DNA of 64,000 nt from Bacteroidales bacterium (GTDB lineage Bacteria; Bacteroidota; Bacteroidia; Bacteroidales; NBLH01), in NCBI GenBank assembly GCA_016937695.1, contig JAFGWC010000157.1:16076-80075 (forward strand), read 5' to 3'. A model generated the notes under the pieces. That model was not told the origin of the DNA. It ran no database searches and worked only from the letters and a program-made list of their open reading frames with translations. Made by a program: the position numbers and the translations under genes. This document shows, piece by piece, positions 26,236 through 36,491 of this stretch. Every line of letters starts with the position of its first letter. Positions within the stretch are counted from its first letter, which is position 1.

Positions 26236-27426
26236 ATGATGAAAAAATTACTTTTTGGTTTACTAACCTTAACCTTAATTATCTTTATTTCTTCTTGTCA
26301 AAAAGAAGATGAAATAGCTAAACAAGATTTACCTCAAGTAAATGATGAACTAATAGCAGGTCAATACATTGTTGTGTTAAACAATAGCACAAACAAAGCA
26401 TTTTCCGAGCTAAAATATGCTGAAAAAGTTCAATTTGTTAAACAAGAAGCTATTCAACTAATGAATAAAATTGGATCTAACGAATCTGCAGTTCTTAATT
26501 CATTTGGTACAGCTTTAAGAGGATTTTCAGCAAAATTAAGCGATGAACAATTAGCTAATTTAAAAAATGATCCAACTGTATCGTACATTATTCAAGACAG
26601 AATGTTTAATCTTGGTAACATGAGAATATTAAGAGGCAAACCAGTTCCGGTACCTGTTGATCCACCGGCAGAAACAATACCTTATGGAATTACAAGAGTT
26701 GGATACGGCGATGGAACAGGCAGAACAGCCTGGATTATCGATACTGGTGTTGATTTAGATCATCCTGATTTAAATGTTGATGCATCAAGAGGATATGATT
26801 TTATTAATAATGATGCTTTTGCAGATGATGATAATGGACATGGCTCGCATTGCGCCGGAACAGTTGCTGGTATTAATAATGATATTGGTGTAGTTGGAGT
26901 TGCTGCAAATGCAACTATTGTTCCTGTAAAAGTATTAGATAAAAGAGGAAGCGGTGCATATTCTGTTATAATTGCAGGTGTAGATTTTGTAGCTGCAAAT
27001 GCAAGCCCAGGTGATGCTGCCAATATGAGTTTGGGTGGTGGTGTTTATGAACCAATAGATGCTGCTGTTTTCGCAGCTTCTGAACATGGGATTTTCTTCG
27101 CTTTAGCAGCAGGAAACGAAAGTGATGATGCACTTAATCATTCACCTGCAAGAGTTAATGGACAATATATCTGGACAACTTCTGCAATGGATATCAATGA
27201 TAATTGGGCGTATTTTTCTAATTATGGCACACCTGTAGATTATTGTATGCCAGGTTATAACATTTATTCAACATATATGAATGGCGGATATACAACAATG
27301 AGCGGGACTTCAATGGCTGCACCTCATATGTGTGGTGTTTTACTTATGACAAACGGTAATCCTGCGACTGATGGTTATGTTAATGGCGATCCTGACGGAG
27401 ATCCTGATCCAATTGCCCATTTATAG
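26236..27426 (+). CDS. S8 subtilisin-like serine protease lipoprotein
   Basis: 396 residues. SPII signal ending 'IFISSC' (Cys about 21) anchors it to a membrane. A propeptide/I9-inhibitor-like region follows ('GQYIVVLN', to about residue 125), then the S8 domain with catalytic Asp in 'AWIIDTGVDLDHPD', His in 'GHGSHCAGTVAG' and Ser in 'SGTSMAAPHMCG', and the oxyanion Asn in 'ALAAGNESDD'. All catalytic residues are present. It ends 'DGDPDPIAHL', with no type IX sorting domain. ATG 26236 and 26239 are adjacent alternatives. Transcribed alone; ends at a strong shared terminator. Confidence 0.95.
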   Translation: MMKKLLFGLLTLTLIIFISSCQKEDEIAKQDLPQVNDELIAGQYIVVLNNSTNKAFSELKYAEKVQFVKQEAIQLMNKIGSNESAVLNSFGTALRGFSAKLSDEQLANLKNDPTVSYIIQDRMFNLGNMRILRGKPVPVPVDPPAETIPYGITRVGYGDGTGRTAWIIDTGVDLDHPDLNVDASRGYDFINNDAFADDDNGHGSHCAGTVAGINNDIGVVGVAANATIVPVKVLDKRGSGAYSVIIAGVDFVAANASPGDAANMSLGGGVYEPIDAAVFAASEHGIFFALAAGNESDDALNHSPARVNGQYIWTTSAMDINDNWAYFSNYGTPVDYCMPGYNIYSTYMNGGYTTMSGTSMAAPHMCGVLLMTNGNPATDGYVNGDPDGDPDPIAHL

Positions 27427-27430
27427 TATA

Positions 27431-27461
27431 AAAAAAAGCTTGCGTTTGCAAGCTTTTTTTT
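27431..27461. terminator. strong bidirectional terminator
   Basis: AAAAAAAGCTTGC, loop GTTT, GCAAGCTTTTTTTTT. Perfect stem with A/T tails on both sides, placed between the convergent subtilase and VPS10-like genes, so it can serve both. Confidence 0.92.
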
Positions 27462-27475
27462 TAAAATAATTTTTA

Positions 27476-30400
27476 TTAAAACCTTCCGGGTGTCCATTGA
27501 GCACCAACTTTATTTAATTTATCTTCAATATTTTTAATTTGTTTATTAACTTGATCTATTTTTACTTTAATTAATTCAAATTGTTCTTTTACAATTTTCA
27601 ATTGTTCTTTTTCTGTTTCTGTAATATCTGAAGTAGAATTATAATGAGTATACATAACATAATCTAGTCTGTCCAATAAAGCAGGTTTGTGTGGCGGAAT
27701 TTCCTCATAACTTGCTTTAGCTTCATATCCTTCAAACTCAAAAATAATATCATCAAGTTCTTTTTCAATTTTTAAAACTTCTAACATTAAATCATTATCT
27801 GTTTTAGAAGAGTTTAAAACTGTCTGTTTAATAGATATTATTTTTTTGTTTAATTCATCAGTAAATTTCTTTTTACCAATTATTTGTTTTGTTATTTCAG
27901 AAACATCTTTTTGAAATGAGATTAAATCATTTATATTATTTACTGATAACGTCTTATTATTAAGCCCATTAACTTTAAAATCCATTGGTGCAACAATCTC
28001 ATTAAACTGTCCTTTTTCAAATAAAGTTATAGATACTTTGTATTTTCCAGGCATAGCTAATAAACCTGATGAACTTTCTTCAAAAGGATTAAATTTATCA
28101 TCTTTAAGCTTAATTGGATATGGATCTTCATATCTTAAATCCCAAGTAATTCTGTTAATTCCTGATGAAGGTTTTGCAGTTAATTTTCTAACGATATTAC
28201 CATTTTCGTCAGTAATTTTAAATAAAAGATAGGCTTCATCTTCTTTATTTTCATCTCTTTCTTCTTTCCAAGTTAATTGTTTAATTTTTTTTCCTTCTTT
28301 AAAAAGCTTTTTTTCAATTTCTTTTCTCTTTTGTTTATCTGATTTTGGTTCTTCATTAAGATAGTATGTAAATGTTGCACCAAATTCAGGATTCTTAGCT
28401 AAAAAATAAGTAGCTCCTTGTCCGTATTTTTTACCTGATTGTATATAAACTAAAGCATCTTTTATAGGGAAAATTTTTGCTTTAACATTTTTAATATTCG
28501 GATTAATAGATCTTAATGGTGAATAATCATCTAAAATATAAAACCCTCTACCAAAAGTAGCTAAAACAATATCGCTTTCACGTTTTTGAATAGCAATATC
28601 TTTTACTGCAATAGTTGGTAACCCAGATTTCATTTGTATCCAATTTGTTCCACCATTGTATGAATAATAAAAACCAAATTCAGTCCCAACAAACAATAAA
28701 TCAGGATTTTTAAAATCTTGTTCAATAGTATGAACAGTGCCATTAACTGGTAAATCATTTGCAATTGATGCCCAAGTCTTACCTTTATCTTTACTTTTTA
28801 ACAAATAAGGTTTAAAGTCATCTCTTTTCATATTATCAAAAGAAGCAAAAACTATATTTTCATCAAATCTTGAAGGAAAAACATCACTTACATAAGTATT
28901 AGCAGGAACACCGGGGAAAAACCCGGCTTTATACCAAATTTGACCAACATCTTCTGTAATTTGAATTAATCCATCATCAGTCCCAACGTATAATAAATTT
29001 TCTTTAACTGGAGATTCTGCCATAGAAACAGCCATTCCATAAAGTGAGGTGGAAACATCTTTTACAACAGCATCAGAACTCCAATATTTACCCATAACAG
29101 GCCATGAATTTCTATCAATATTTGCAGTAATATCATCACTTATTACTTTCCACGAATTACCTCTGTCATCGCTTCTAAAAACCTTATTAGCAGCAATATA
29201 TAAACGTTTATTTGAAAACTGACTGATTATAAACGGTGTATTCCAATTCCATTTATAAGTTAATTCATCTTTTCCTGCTTGGGGTTTAATAAATAATCGC
29301 TCTCCACTTTTTTTATCAAATCGATATAAATTGCCATACTGATATTCAGAATAAACAATATTTGGATCTTCAGAATCAACGGCTCCCCAAAATCCATCTC
29401 CGCCAATAGTATTAATCCACTCGCCGCTTGAAACTCCATTTTTGCTAATATTTCGCGAAGGTCCGCCAATACTATTATTATCCTGAGTTCCTCCATAAAC
29501 ATTATAAAAAGGCAAATCGTTATCGAGATATACTCTGTAAAACTGCGTTACCGGTAAATTTGAGATTTGTCTAAAATTATTTCCTTCATCATAAGATTCA
29601 TATATTCCGCCATCACCGCCTATTAAAAAATGCTTGGTATCTTCAGGGTCAATCCATAAAGCATGATCATCAACGTGTCTCTCGTCATCACTTATTTTTT
29701 TCCATGTTTTTCCCCCATCTACAGTAAAATGCGTAAAAGTTTCAACAGAATATACTTTATTTACATCAACAGGATCACAATAAATTTCGTTATAATATTG
29801 ACCACTACTACTATGCTTACTCATTTTTTCCCATGATTCTCCTTTATCAGTAGATCTAAAAAACCCCCCGGTTTCGCCTTCAGCTTCAATAATTGCATAA
29901 ACAATATTTGAATTTACAGGTGAGACATCGATTCCTATTCCTCCAACATGGCCAGAAGGCAAGCCAGAGCTTAATTTTCTCCAATTTTCACCACCATCGG
30001 TCGATTTATAAATCGCAGATTCAGGTCCACCTCCAATTTTTGTATGTACATGTCTTCTTCTTTGTTCAGAAGTTGCATACATAATATCTTGATTATCAAG
30101 ATCTATAACAACATTATTAACTCCTGTATTTTCACTTATTTCAAGAACTTTTTTCCATGTTTTGCCACCATCAATAGTTTTATAAAGACCTCTATCGCCA
30201 CCGGCTCCCCATACTGAACCTTCTGCGGCGACAAAAACAATATTTGAATTTCTCTTATCAATAGCAATCATTCCTATTTGTCTGGAATTTTTTAAACCCA
30301 TATTTGTCCATGATTTTCCGCCATCAACCGATTTATAAACGCCATCACCATATCCTAAAGCTCTTTGATGATTATTTTCGCCTGTTCCTGCCCAAATAAC

Positions 30401-30769
30401 ATTTGTATTATTCGGATCTAATTTCAAACAACCAATTGAATATGCACCATATTTATCAAAAATAGGACTAAAAGTTTGCCCGTTATTTGTAGTTTTCCAA
30501 ATATTTCCACTTGCAACAGCCACATACCATTCGCTATGGTTATTAGGATTTACAGCAAAATCAGCAATACGACCTGATGCATAAGCAGGGCCTATATTTC
30601 TAAATTTCAATCCACTTAAAGTTTCAGATGAAAATTCATCTTTTTTTTCTTTTGAATCCTCTTTTTCTTTATTCTTTTTTTGAGCTAATAAATCATTATT
30701 ACTTAAAATCAATACAGATATTAAGAATAAAATAAATATTCCCCTAAATTTAAACTTCCTCTTTATCAT
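27476..30769 (-). CDS. secreted VPS10/BNR beta-propeller protein (sortilin-like, often called glycosyl hydrolase)
   Basis: 1097 residues. N-terminal signal (about 10-29, 'FILFLISVLILSNNDLLAQ'), a charged linker, then many BNR/Asp-box repeats such as 'YKSVDGGKSWTNMG', 'YKTIDGGKTWKKV', 'FRSTDKGESWEKM' and 'YSYNGGTNWIQM' building a VPS10-type propeller to about residue 760. A beta-sandwich region (about 860-950) and a coiled C-terminal helix region follow. Bacterial members are widespread in Bacteroidota and are named for the fold; the enzyme activity is unproven. No type IX sorting domain is visible at the C-terminus. Monocistronic. Confidence 0.88.
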   Translation of the reverse strand: MIKRKFKFRGIFILFLISVLILSNNDLLAQKKNKEKEDSKEKKDEFSSETLSGLKFRNIGPAYASGRIADFAVNPNNHSEWYVAVASGNIWKTTNNGQTFSPIFDKYGAYSIGCLKLDPNNTNVIWAGTGENNHQRALGYGDGVYKSVDGGKSWTNMGLKNSRQIGMIAIDKRNSNIVFVAAEGSVWGAGGDRGLYKTIDGGKTWKKVLEISENTGVNNVVIDLDNQDIMYATSEQRRRHVHTKIGGGPESAIYKSTDGGENWRKLSSGLPSGHVGGIGIDVSPVNSNIVYAIIEAEGETGGFFRSTDKGESWEKMSKHSSSGQYYNEIYCDPVDVNKVYSVETFTHFTVDGGKTWKKISDDERHVDDHALWIDPEDTKHFLIGGDGGIYESYDEGNNFRQISNLPVTQFYRVYLDNDLPFYNVYGGTQDNNSIGGPSRNISKNGVSSGEWINTIGGDGFWGAVDSEDPNIVYSEYQYGNLYRFDKKSGERLFIKPQAGKDELTYKWNWNTPFIISQFSNKRLYIAANKVFRSDDRGNSWKVISDDITANIDRNSWPVMGKYWSSDAVVKDVSTSLYGMAVSMAESPVKENLLYVGTDDGLIQITEDVGQIWYKAGFFPGVPANTYVSDVFPSRFDENIVFASFDNMKRDDFKPYLLKSKDKGKTWASIANDLPVNGTVHTIEQDFKNPDLLFVGTEFGFYYSYNGGTNWIQMKSGLPTIAVKDIAIQKRESDIVLATFGRGFYILDDYSPLRSINPNIKNVKAKIFPIKDALVYIQSGKKYGQGATYFLAKNPEFGATFTYYLNEEPKSDKQKRKEIEKKLFKEGKKIKQLTWKEERDENKEDEAYLLFKITDENGNIVRKLTAKPSSGINRITWDLRYEDPYPIKLKDDKFNPFEESSSGLLAMPGKYKVSITLFEKGQFNEIVAPMDFKVNGLNNKTLSVNNINDLISFQKDVSEITKQIIGKKKFTDELNKKIISIKQTVLNSSKTDNDLMLEVLKIEKELDDIIFEFEGYEAKASYEEIPPHKPALLDRLDYVMYTHYNSTSDITETEKEQLKIVKEQFELIKVKIDQVNKQIKNIEDKLNKVGAQWTPGRF

Positions 30770-30912
30770 AATTCCCTTTTTTAGTTATCAATTATCACTT
30801 TTTATTTCGTGAATTTAATAATAATAATTTTATCACAAAAATAAGATGCAATAACCTATTATTTATCGATAATTTCAATAGATTTTTTAACATATATTAA
30901 TTTTTAAAGTTA

Positions 30913-30920
30913 TATATTTG
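30913..30920 (+). promoter_or_regulatory. candidate -7 element for the FadL-type porin
   Basis: TATATTTG, exact TAnnTTTG, 59 bases upstream of the ATG; no clear -33. Confidence 0.35.
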
Positions 30921-30979
30921 TCATTTATGTTATATAATATTATTTTAGCAAAAATTTAACAACCTAAATTGATTTAATT

Positions 30980-32635
30980 ATGAAAAAATTAACATTATCG
31001 CTTTTAAGCTTTTTGCTTTCATTTTCTATGTTTGCAGGAGGTATTGTAACAAACACTAACCAAAGTGCTGCTTGGACAAGAATGATGGTAAGAGATGCAT
31101 CTACTGATGTTGACGCCGTATTTTATAATCCTGCAGGTTTAACCAAACTATCAGATGGCTTGCACATATCTATAAACAACCAAACAATTGGCCAGGTTAA
31201 AACTGTTTCAACAGCATACGAATATTTAAATAATGCTCCTGTTGAATATGAAGGAAAAATTTCTGCTCCTATTTTCCCTGGTTTTTATGCTGCCTATAAA
31301 ACTGGCAACTGGGCTTTTTCTTTTGGGTTTAATGGAATTGGTGGAGGTGGATCTGCAGATTTTGCAACTGGCCTACCTTCAATGGAATTACCAGTAGCAA
31401 CAATGGTTCCTATGTTTGCAAGTCAAGGACTTAACGTTACTGACTATAGAATGAATATGAATTTTAAAGGTTCTTCTATTTATTTCGGATTTCAAGTTGG
31501 TGCTAGTTATGCTATTAACGAGCATATTTCAGTTTATGCAGGTGGTCGTTATGTAATGGCAAAAAACACTTACGAAGGTGAACTTAAAGATATTGAAATA
31601 TATGCTGATGGTGCTTGGACAACTCCTGGTGCTTATTTAACAGGCGTTTCTGCTCAAGCTACTGCTGGTGCAACTCAATTATACGGTACTGCTTCTTTAC
31701 TTGATCCATTTTTAGCTATGCCAGGTGGTGGAGATTTAACACTTGCTCAAGCTCAAGCTTACGGCTTTTTAACTGCCGAACAAGTTGCTGGTTTAGAAGG
31801 CGGCTTATCAAACTTTGGTATTGATCCAACAGGTTTTACAATTAAAGATGTAAATAGTGCATATAATGTACTAGGAGATGATTATTCTTCAAAAGCTGCT
31901 CAATTATTAGGAATGGCTACAGTTGTTGATGCACAAACTGCTGATCAAAAAGCAGAAGTTACTCAAACAGGAAATGGATTTACTCCAATTGTTGGTTTAA
32001 ATATTTCTGCAATGGATAATAAATTAAATATTGGTATGAAATACGAATTCAAAACCAATCTTATTTTAACTAACGAAACTACTTTAGACTTTAATACTGC
32101 TTGGGATGCATCCGGTAATGTAACAGAATCAATGTTCCCTGATGGCAAAGAAATTAATGCAGATATGCCTGCAATGTTTTCTATTGGTGTTAAATATCAA
32201 GTATTAGATGCGTTAAGTGTTCAAGCCGGTTTCCACACTTATTTTGATGGACAAGTTGATTGGGACAATGTTGTAGATGTAAAAGGTAACTCTTTTGAAT
32301 ATGCTTTAGGTGCAGAATATAACGTAACAGACAATATTCTTGTAAGTGCAGGTTGGTTAATGACAAGAACAAGTGTTCGCGAAAGTTATCAAACTGATTT
32401 ATCTTATAGCTTAAACACTAATACCTTTGGTGCTGGTGGAATGTATAAAATAAATGACATGTTTTCAGTTGAATTAGGTGCTTTCTATACTTTATATGAA
32501 GATGCTGTTGTTTCTAAATATTATGATTCTTTCCCTACTTTTTATGATGAAACTTATAAAAAGACTGCTTGGGGAGTTGGTGTTGGCGTTAATATCAATC
32601 TTTTCGGTGGTAGTACTGCAAGTGCTGAAGAATAA
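30980..32635 (+). CDS. OmpP1/FadL/TodX-family outer-membrane transporter
   Basis: 551 residues. Signal peptide ending 'SMFAGG', then 'AAWTRMMVRDASTDVDAVFYNPAGL', which is the N-terminal hatch NPA(G/A) signature of FadL porins. The rest is alternating strands with an insertion at about 205-320 rich in Ala/Gln and a C-terminus close to 'GVGVGVNINLFGG', as a terminal barrel strand. Imports hydrophobic compounds, probably long-chain fatty acids, across the outer membrane; ligand not deducible. Single gene with its own promoter and terminator. Confidence 0.92.
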   Translation: MKKLTLSLLSFLLSFSMFAGGIVTNTNQSAAWTRMMVRDASTDVDAVFYNPAGLTKLSDGLHISINNQTIGQVKTVSTAYEYLNNAPVEYEGKISAPIFPGFYAAYKTGNWAFSFGFNGIGGGGSADFATGLPSMELPVATMVPMFASQGLNVTDYRMNMNFKGSSIYFGFQVGASYAINEHISVYAGGRYVMAKNTYEGELKDIEIYADGAWTTPGAYLTGVSAQATAGATQLYGTASLLDPFLAMPGGGDLTLAQAQAYGFLTAEQVAGLEGGLSNFGIDPTGFTIKDVNSAYNVLGDDYSSKAAQLLGMATVVDAQTADQKAEVTQTGNGFTPIVGLNISAMDNKLNIGMKYEFKTNLILTNETTLDFNTAWDASGNVTESMFPDGKEINADMPAMFSIGVKYQVLDALSVQAGFHTYFDGQVDWDNVVDVKGNSFEYALGAEYNVTDNILVSAGWLMTRTSVRESYQTDLSYSLNTNTFGAGGMYKINDMFSVELGAFYTLYEDAVVSKYYDSFPTFYDETYKKTAWGVGVGVNINLFGGSTASAEE

Positions 32636-32656
32636 AATATTAATTCAAAAAATTTT

Positions 32657-32690
32657 AATAGACTTTCCCAATGGGAAAGTCTATTTTTTT
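32657..32690 (+). terminator. intrinsic terminator after the FadL-type gene
   Basis: ATAGACTTTCCC, loop AAT, GGGAAAGTCTAT then a T-run. Perfect 12-base stem 22 bases past the stop. Confidence 0.92.
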
Positions 32691-32781
32691 TACTGATTTA
32701 ATTATATTTGAATACTTGAAAAATAAATTACTAATATTTTAGTTTTATAATTATCATTCTAAAATATATAAAAAAAATTAT

Positions 32782-33474
32782 ATGAACATTTTAAGAATAC
32801 TTACACTATTATTTTTAATTAGTATTAATACTAGTTTATTTTCACAAACAATAGAAACACCAAATTCTGCTTTTGCAAGTCATCCATTAATGATTACTAA
32901 AATTGAATTATCTGAAAATCAAACAGTTATTGAATTAGAGCTTGAAAATCAATCGCCAAACGGATATTTTTGTGCTGATAAAAGTATTTCTTTACTTGAT
33001 ACTAAAAGATCTGTAAAATATGAATTAATTAAATCAAAAGGCATTCCTGTATGTCCTGCAAATTATAAATTCAAATCGGTTGGCGAAAAATTGACTTTTC
33101 AGTTGTTTTTTCCTGAAATTTTACCACAAACAAAATATTTAAGTATAATTGAAAATTGTGATAATAACTGTTTTTCTATACTTGGTATTATAATTGACTC
33201 GGAAATGAATACCGAAATTAATCTTGCTTATAATTATTATTTTGAAGGAAAACTTGATTTTGCTTTAGCAGCATTCTTAAATGTTATTAAAAATAATCCT
33301 GACTACCAATTTGGTTATTTATATTCTAATGTAATTCAAATTTATGCCGAAAAAAATGATATTGAGTCAGCTAAACTTTGGTATAATAAATTGAACGAAT
33401 CTGAATTTATGGATAAAAAAATTGTTTTAAATAACTTAAAATCAAAAGCTTATTACAGCAAATTGATTTTTTAG
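32782..33474 (+). CDS. secreted protein of unknown function with TPR-like C-terminus
   Basis: 230 residues. Signal peptide ('LLFLISINTSLFSQ', cleavage about 22). The first half is beta-rich with four cysteines ('YFCADK', 'PVCPAN', 'NCDNNCF') and the second half is helical with one or two TPR-like pairs ('NYYFEGKLDFALAAFLNVIK'). I do not recognise a family. Located between the FadL terminator and thyA; not obviously in an operon with either. Confidence 0.75.
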   Translation: MNILRILTLLFLISINTSLFSQTIETPNSAFASHPLMITKIELSENQTVIELELENQSPNGYFCADKSISLLDTKRSVKYELIKSKGIPVCPANYKFKSVGEKLTFQLFFPEILPQTKYLSIIENCDNNCFSILGIIIDSEMNTEINLAYNYYFEGKLDFALAAFLNVIKNNPDYQFGYLYSNVIQIYAEKNDIESAKLWYNKLNESEFMDKKIVLNNLKSKAYYSKLIF

Positions 33475-33513
33475 TTATTCCAATAATTTTACTTTTAAAA
33501 AGTATTCAATTAA

Positions 33514-33521
33514 TATTTTTG
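33514..33521 (+). promoter_or_regulatory. candidate -7 element for thyA-folA
   Basis: TATTTTTG, matching TAnnTTTG, 29 bases upstream of the thyA ATG. Confidence 0.3.
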
Positions 33522-33550
33522 CATAAAATAATTTACAGGAATTTAAATTA

Positions 33551-34345
33551 ATGAAACAATACCTAAAACTTCTTGACCATGTATTAAACAATGGTATTAA
33601 AAAAGAAGACCGAACAGGAACAGGAACAATTAGTACTTTTGGCTATCAAATGAGATTTAATCTTGAAGATGGTTTTCCGTTAATTACTACAAAAAATACA
33701 CATCTTCACTCAATTATTCATGAACTGCTTTGGTTTATTAATGGAGATACCAATGTAAAATACTTACAAGACAATAAAGTAAGAATTTGGAACGAATGGG
33801 CAGATGAAAATGGCGATTTAGGAAGAATATATGGCTATCAATGGCGCTCGTGGACTGCGGATGACGGAAAAAATATTGATCAGCTTAAAAACTTAATTTC
33901 AGATATAAAAAATAATCCTAATTCGAGAAGGCATATTATAAGTGCATGGAATGTTGGCGATCTCGATAAAATGGCATTACCACCATGTCATATTCTTTTT
34001 CAATTTTATGTTGCTGATGGTAAATTATCATGTCAATTATACCAAAGAAGCGCAGATATTTTTCTTGGCGTTCCATTTAATATTGCATCTTACTCTTTAT
34101 TTTTAATGATGGTTGCACAAGCTACCGGATTAAAAGCAGGTGAATTTATTCACACTCTTGGCGATGCACATATCTATCTCAATCATATAGAACAAGTTAA
34201 GCTACAATTAAAAAGAGAGCCTAAAAAATTGCCAATTATGAAAATTAATACTGATGTTAAATCAATTTTCGATTTCAAATATGATGATTTTAAAATTGAA
34301 AATTATGAATTTCATCCTCACATAAAAGGTGAGATTTCGGTTTAG
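33551..34345 (+). CDS. thyA: thymidylate synthase
   Basis: 264 residues, matching the short bacterial ThyA. Converts dUMP to dTMP using methylene-tetrahydrofolate. '[17 protein letters not shown]', '[14 protein letters not shown]', the catalytic Cys in '[13 protein letters not shown]', '[20 protein letters not shown]' and 'GDAHIYLNH' are all present. folA follows after 15 bases, the classical coupling of dTMP synthesis with folate recycling. Confidence 0.98.
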   Translation: MKQYLKLLDHVLNNGIKKEDRTGTGTISTFGYQMRFNLEDGFPLITTKNTHLHSIIHELLWFINGDTNVKYLQDNKVRIWNEWADENGDLGRIYGYQWRSWTADDGKNIDQLKNLISDIKNNPNSRRHIISAWNVGDLDKMALPPCHILFQFYVADGKLSCQLYQRSADIFLGVPFNIASYSLFLMMVAQATGLKAGEFIHTLGDAHIYLNHIEQVKLQLKREPKKLPIMKINTDVKSIFDFKYDDFKIENYEFHPHIKGEISV

Positions 34346-34360
34346 TATAAATTTATTATA

Positions 34361-34849
34361 ATGAAAATATCAATAATTGTTGCCTTTGATGAAAAAAGTG
34401 GAATAGGAAAAGATAATAATTTACTTTGCTATTTACCTGCCGATTTAAAAAATTTCAAAAAGCTTACAAGTGGAAATGCTATAATTATGGGCAGAAAAAC
34501 TTTTGAATCCTTACCAAATGGAGCTTTACCAAACAGAAGAAATATTGTAATAACAAAAAATGAAAAATTTAATTCAAATAATATCGAAATAACAAATTCA
34601 ATAGACAAAGCTATCAATCTATGCAAAAACGAAAATGAAATTTTTATAATTGGCGGTGCTCAAATTTATAATCAATTTATTAAAAAAGTAGATTATTTAT
34701 ACATTACCAAAATACATCATGTTTTTGACGCTGATACTTTTTTTCCTGAAATTGATAACAAAAAATGGAAAATAGAATCAGACGAATATTTTAAATCAGA
34801 TGAAAAAAACAAATTCTCATTTTCATTTATAAAACTATCAAGGATTTAA
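34361..34849 (+). CDS. folA: dihydrofolate reductase
   Basis: 162 residues. Reduces dihydrofolate made by ThyA, encoded 15 bases upstream. 'IIVAFDEKSGIGKDNNLL' (Met20-loop region), 'LPADLKNFKKLT', 'AIIMGRKTFESL' and 'IFIIGGAQIYNQF' are the family motifs. The usual P-W before the LPxD segment reads L-C-Y, so the conserved active-site Trp (Trp22 in E. coli numbering) is Cys here, while Asp is kept in 'LPADL'. Confidence 0.95.
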   Translation: MKISIIVAFDEKSGIGKDNNLLCYLPADLKNFKKLTSGNAIIMGRKTFESLPNGALPNRRNIVITKNEKFNSNNIEITNSIDKAINLCKNENEIFIIGGAQIYNQFIKKVDYLYITKIHHVFDADTFFPEIDNKKWKIESDEYFKSDEKNKFSFSFIKLSRI

Positions 34850-34868
34850 TTTGCTGATTATCAGCAAA
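34850..34868 (+). terminator. weak hairpin after folA
   Basis: TTTGCTGA, loop TTA, TCAGCAAA: perfect 8-base stem starting at the base after the folA stop. No T-run follows, so termination is uncertain. Confidence 0.35.
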
Positions 34869-34987
34869 CAACAACGATTTGATTAAAATATCAGAAAAAA
34901 TATTAATCTAAAATTAAACCTTCTTCTTTTTTCAAGGTCATATAAGCAAAATAAAAACAAATTAGTTTTAACTTAAAAAAATATGAC

Positions 34988-35815
34988 ATGAAAACAATGA
35001 AATTAAAATCTATTTTCCTTTTAACAGCAATTTTAATTTTTGCATTAACATCGTGCGAAAAAAGCAGTTTTGAAAGTAATAATGAAGCTATACTTACAAC
35101 AGAAGAAGCATCTTCAGCTGATGGTCTTTTTGACGATGCAGATGATCAAAGCGAAATATATGATGACAATGAGTATAAAAGTACTGAAGATTTAAGCTAT
35201 TGTCAACCAACAATTACCATTGAATATCCTGAAGGAACTCCTTATCCAAGAATAGTGACTATTGATTTTGGAAACGACGGATGTGAAGGAAGAAACGGAA
35301 GAGTTAGAAAAGGAATTATAATTTATACTCTTACCAACGATTTTAGTGAACTAGGCTCTCAAAGAATTATAAGTTTTGATAATTATTACGTAAATGATTT
35401 TAAGATAGAAGGCTCAAAAACAATTACAAATACAGGGATTAATGAAATTGGTAATTTGACAAGAAAAATTGAAGTAAATGGACAAATTACAACTCCAGAA
35501 GGAAATGTAATTATAAGAAATGCAATAAGATACAAAGAATTAATTGAAGGATTTGGTACTCCTGAAGATCATTGGGATGATGTATTTTCGATTACAGGAA
35601 CTGCAAGCGGCATAAATTCAAATGGAAATTCTTACGAATCAGAAATAATTGAGCCTTTGATTAAAGCAAGAAACTGTAAATGGGTTCAAACTGGCATTTT
35701 AAGCATCATTAGCGATGAAAACACTATCACAATAGACTTTGGTCAAGGCACTTGCGATAATGTAGCCACTGCAACTATAAATGGCGAAGAAAAAGAAATT
35801 AAATTTAGATGGTAA
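34988..35815 (+). CDS. lipoprotein of unknown function
   Basis: 275 residues; an ATG six bases downstream is an equally good start. SPII signal with lipid Cys in 'IFALTSCEKS' (about 23), an acidic linker, then a long beta-rich domain with 'ITIEYPEGTPYPRIVTIDFG' and a second similar strand set near the C-terminus 'NTITIDFGQGTCDN'. It contains two regions of the form 'TIDFG.G.C', hinting at an internal repeat. No family recognised. Monocistronic. Confidence 0.78.
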   Translation: MKTMKLKSIFLLTAILIFALTSCEKSSFESNNEAILTTEEASSADGLFDDADDQSEIYDDNEYKSTEDLSYCQPTITIEYPEGTPYPRIVTIDFGNDGCEGRNGRVRKGIIIYTLTNDFSELGSQRIISFDNYYVNDFKIEGSKTITNTGINEIGNLTRKIEVNGQITTPEGNVIIRNAIRYKELIEGFGTPEDHWDDVFSITGTASGINSNGNSYESEIIEPLIKARNCKWVQTGILSIISDENTITIDFGQGTCDNVATATINGEEKEIKFRW

Positions 35816-35828
35816 AGTTTAGTTATAA

Positions 35829-36386
35829 TTAGTTTGAAATGTAAGCATGAGCATCAGCATTGTTCATGCTTCTTTGTTTTTCAATAATCATATCGCTGTA
35901 AGAAACCGGAATCAAATCATTTTTATCTACACCAAATAAGTTTAAATAAAATTTACATTGTTGCAGTAAATTTTCTTTATCATCATTTTCTTTTCCAATA
36001 GCCTCAACTTCAATAAATTGGCCTAAATCTTTTACTTTATCTAAATGAAATTTAACATTACCGATAAAGAAAATTTCTCTTTCTTTATCAACAATAACAT
36101 GAATTCCTAGTGCCTTAGTAAGAAGTTCTTTTAAAAGGTTGTTAGAAGAGCTTTTATATAATAAAATATCACTTTCTTTAGGTCCGTCTTTATCTTCTCT
36201 GTCATATTGTATTAAAACATTCTCAATTGTACCTTCTCTTAATTTTAATCTACCTGAATTAGTATTAAAATACGTATCTACCTGATGATCAACTCCTTTA
36301 AATACAGCATTTCCTGTATTTAAAATTTGTCGTATTCTATCGATATCATCACATTTTGCTTTAATTTCAATATTAATATGTTTCAT
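35829..36386 (-). CDS. CYTH-domain protein, class IV adenylate cyclase/thiamine-triphosphatase type
   Basis: 185 residues. The N-terminal 'INIEIKAKC' is the ExExK signature of the CYTH superfamily, with 'QVDTYFNTNSGRLKLRE' and 'LIQYDREDKDGPKESD' giving the Arg/Lys-lined tunnel and later acidic metal ligands 'GQFIEVEAIG'. The family acts on triphosphates (cAMP formation, thiamine triphosphate or tripolyphosphate hydrolysis); which one applies here cannot be read from sequence. Cytosolic, single gene. Confidence 0.88.
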   Translation of the reverse strand: MKHINIEIKAKCDDIDRIRQILNTGNAVFKGVDHQVDTYFNTNSGRLKLREGTIENVLIQYDREDKDGPKESDILLYKSSSNNLLKELLTKALGIHVIVDKEREIFFIGNVKFHLDKVKDLGQFIEVEAIGKENDDKENLLQQCKFYLNLFGVDKNDLIPVSYSDMIIEKQRSMNNADAHAYISN

Positions 36387-36491
36387 TAGTACATAATTTT
36401 GTTGTTTTTAGTTGTTAATTAAACTTTTTTATTTATTATTTATTGCTCAGGCATAGCATTTTTTTACGAAAAAAAGAAAATATCAATAAAA

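Noticed and set aside
36387..36491. Terminator between the CYTH and FISUMP genes
   Set aside because: Only an A/T-rich stretch without a convincing stem was seen.
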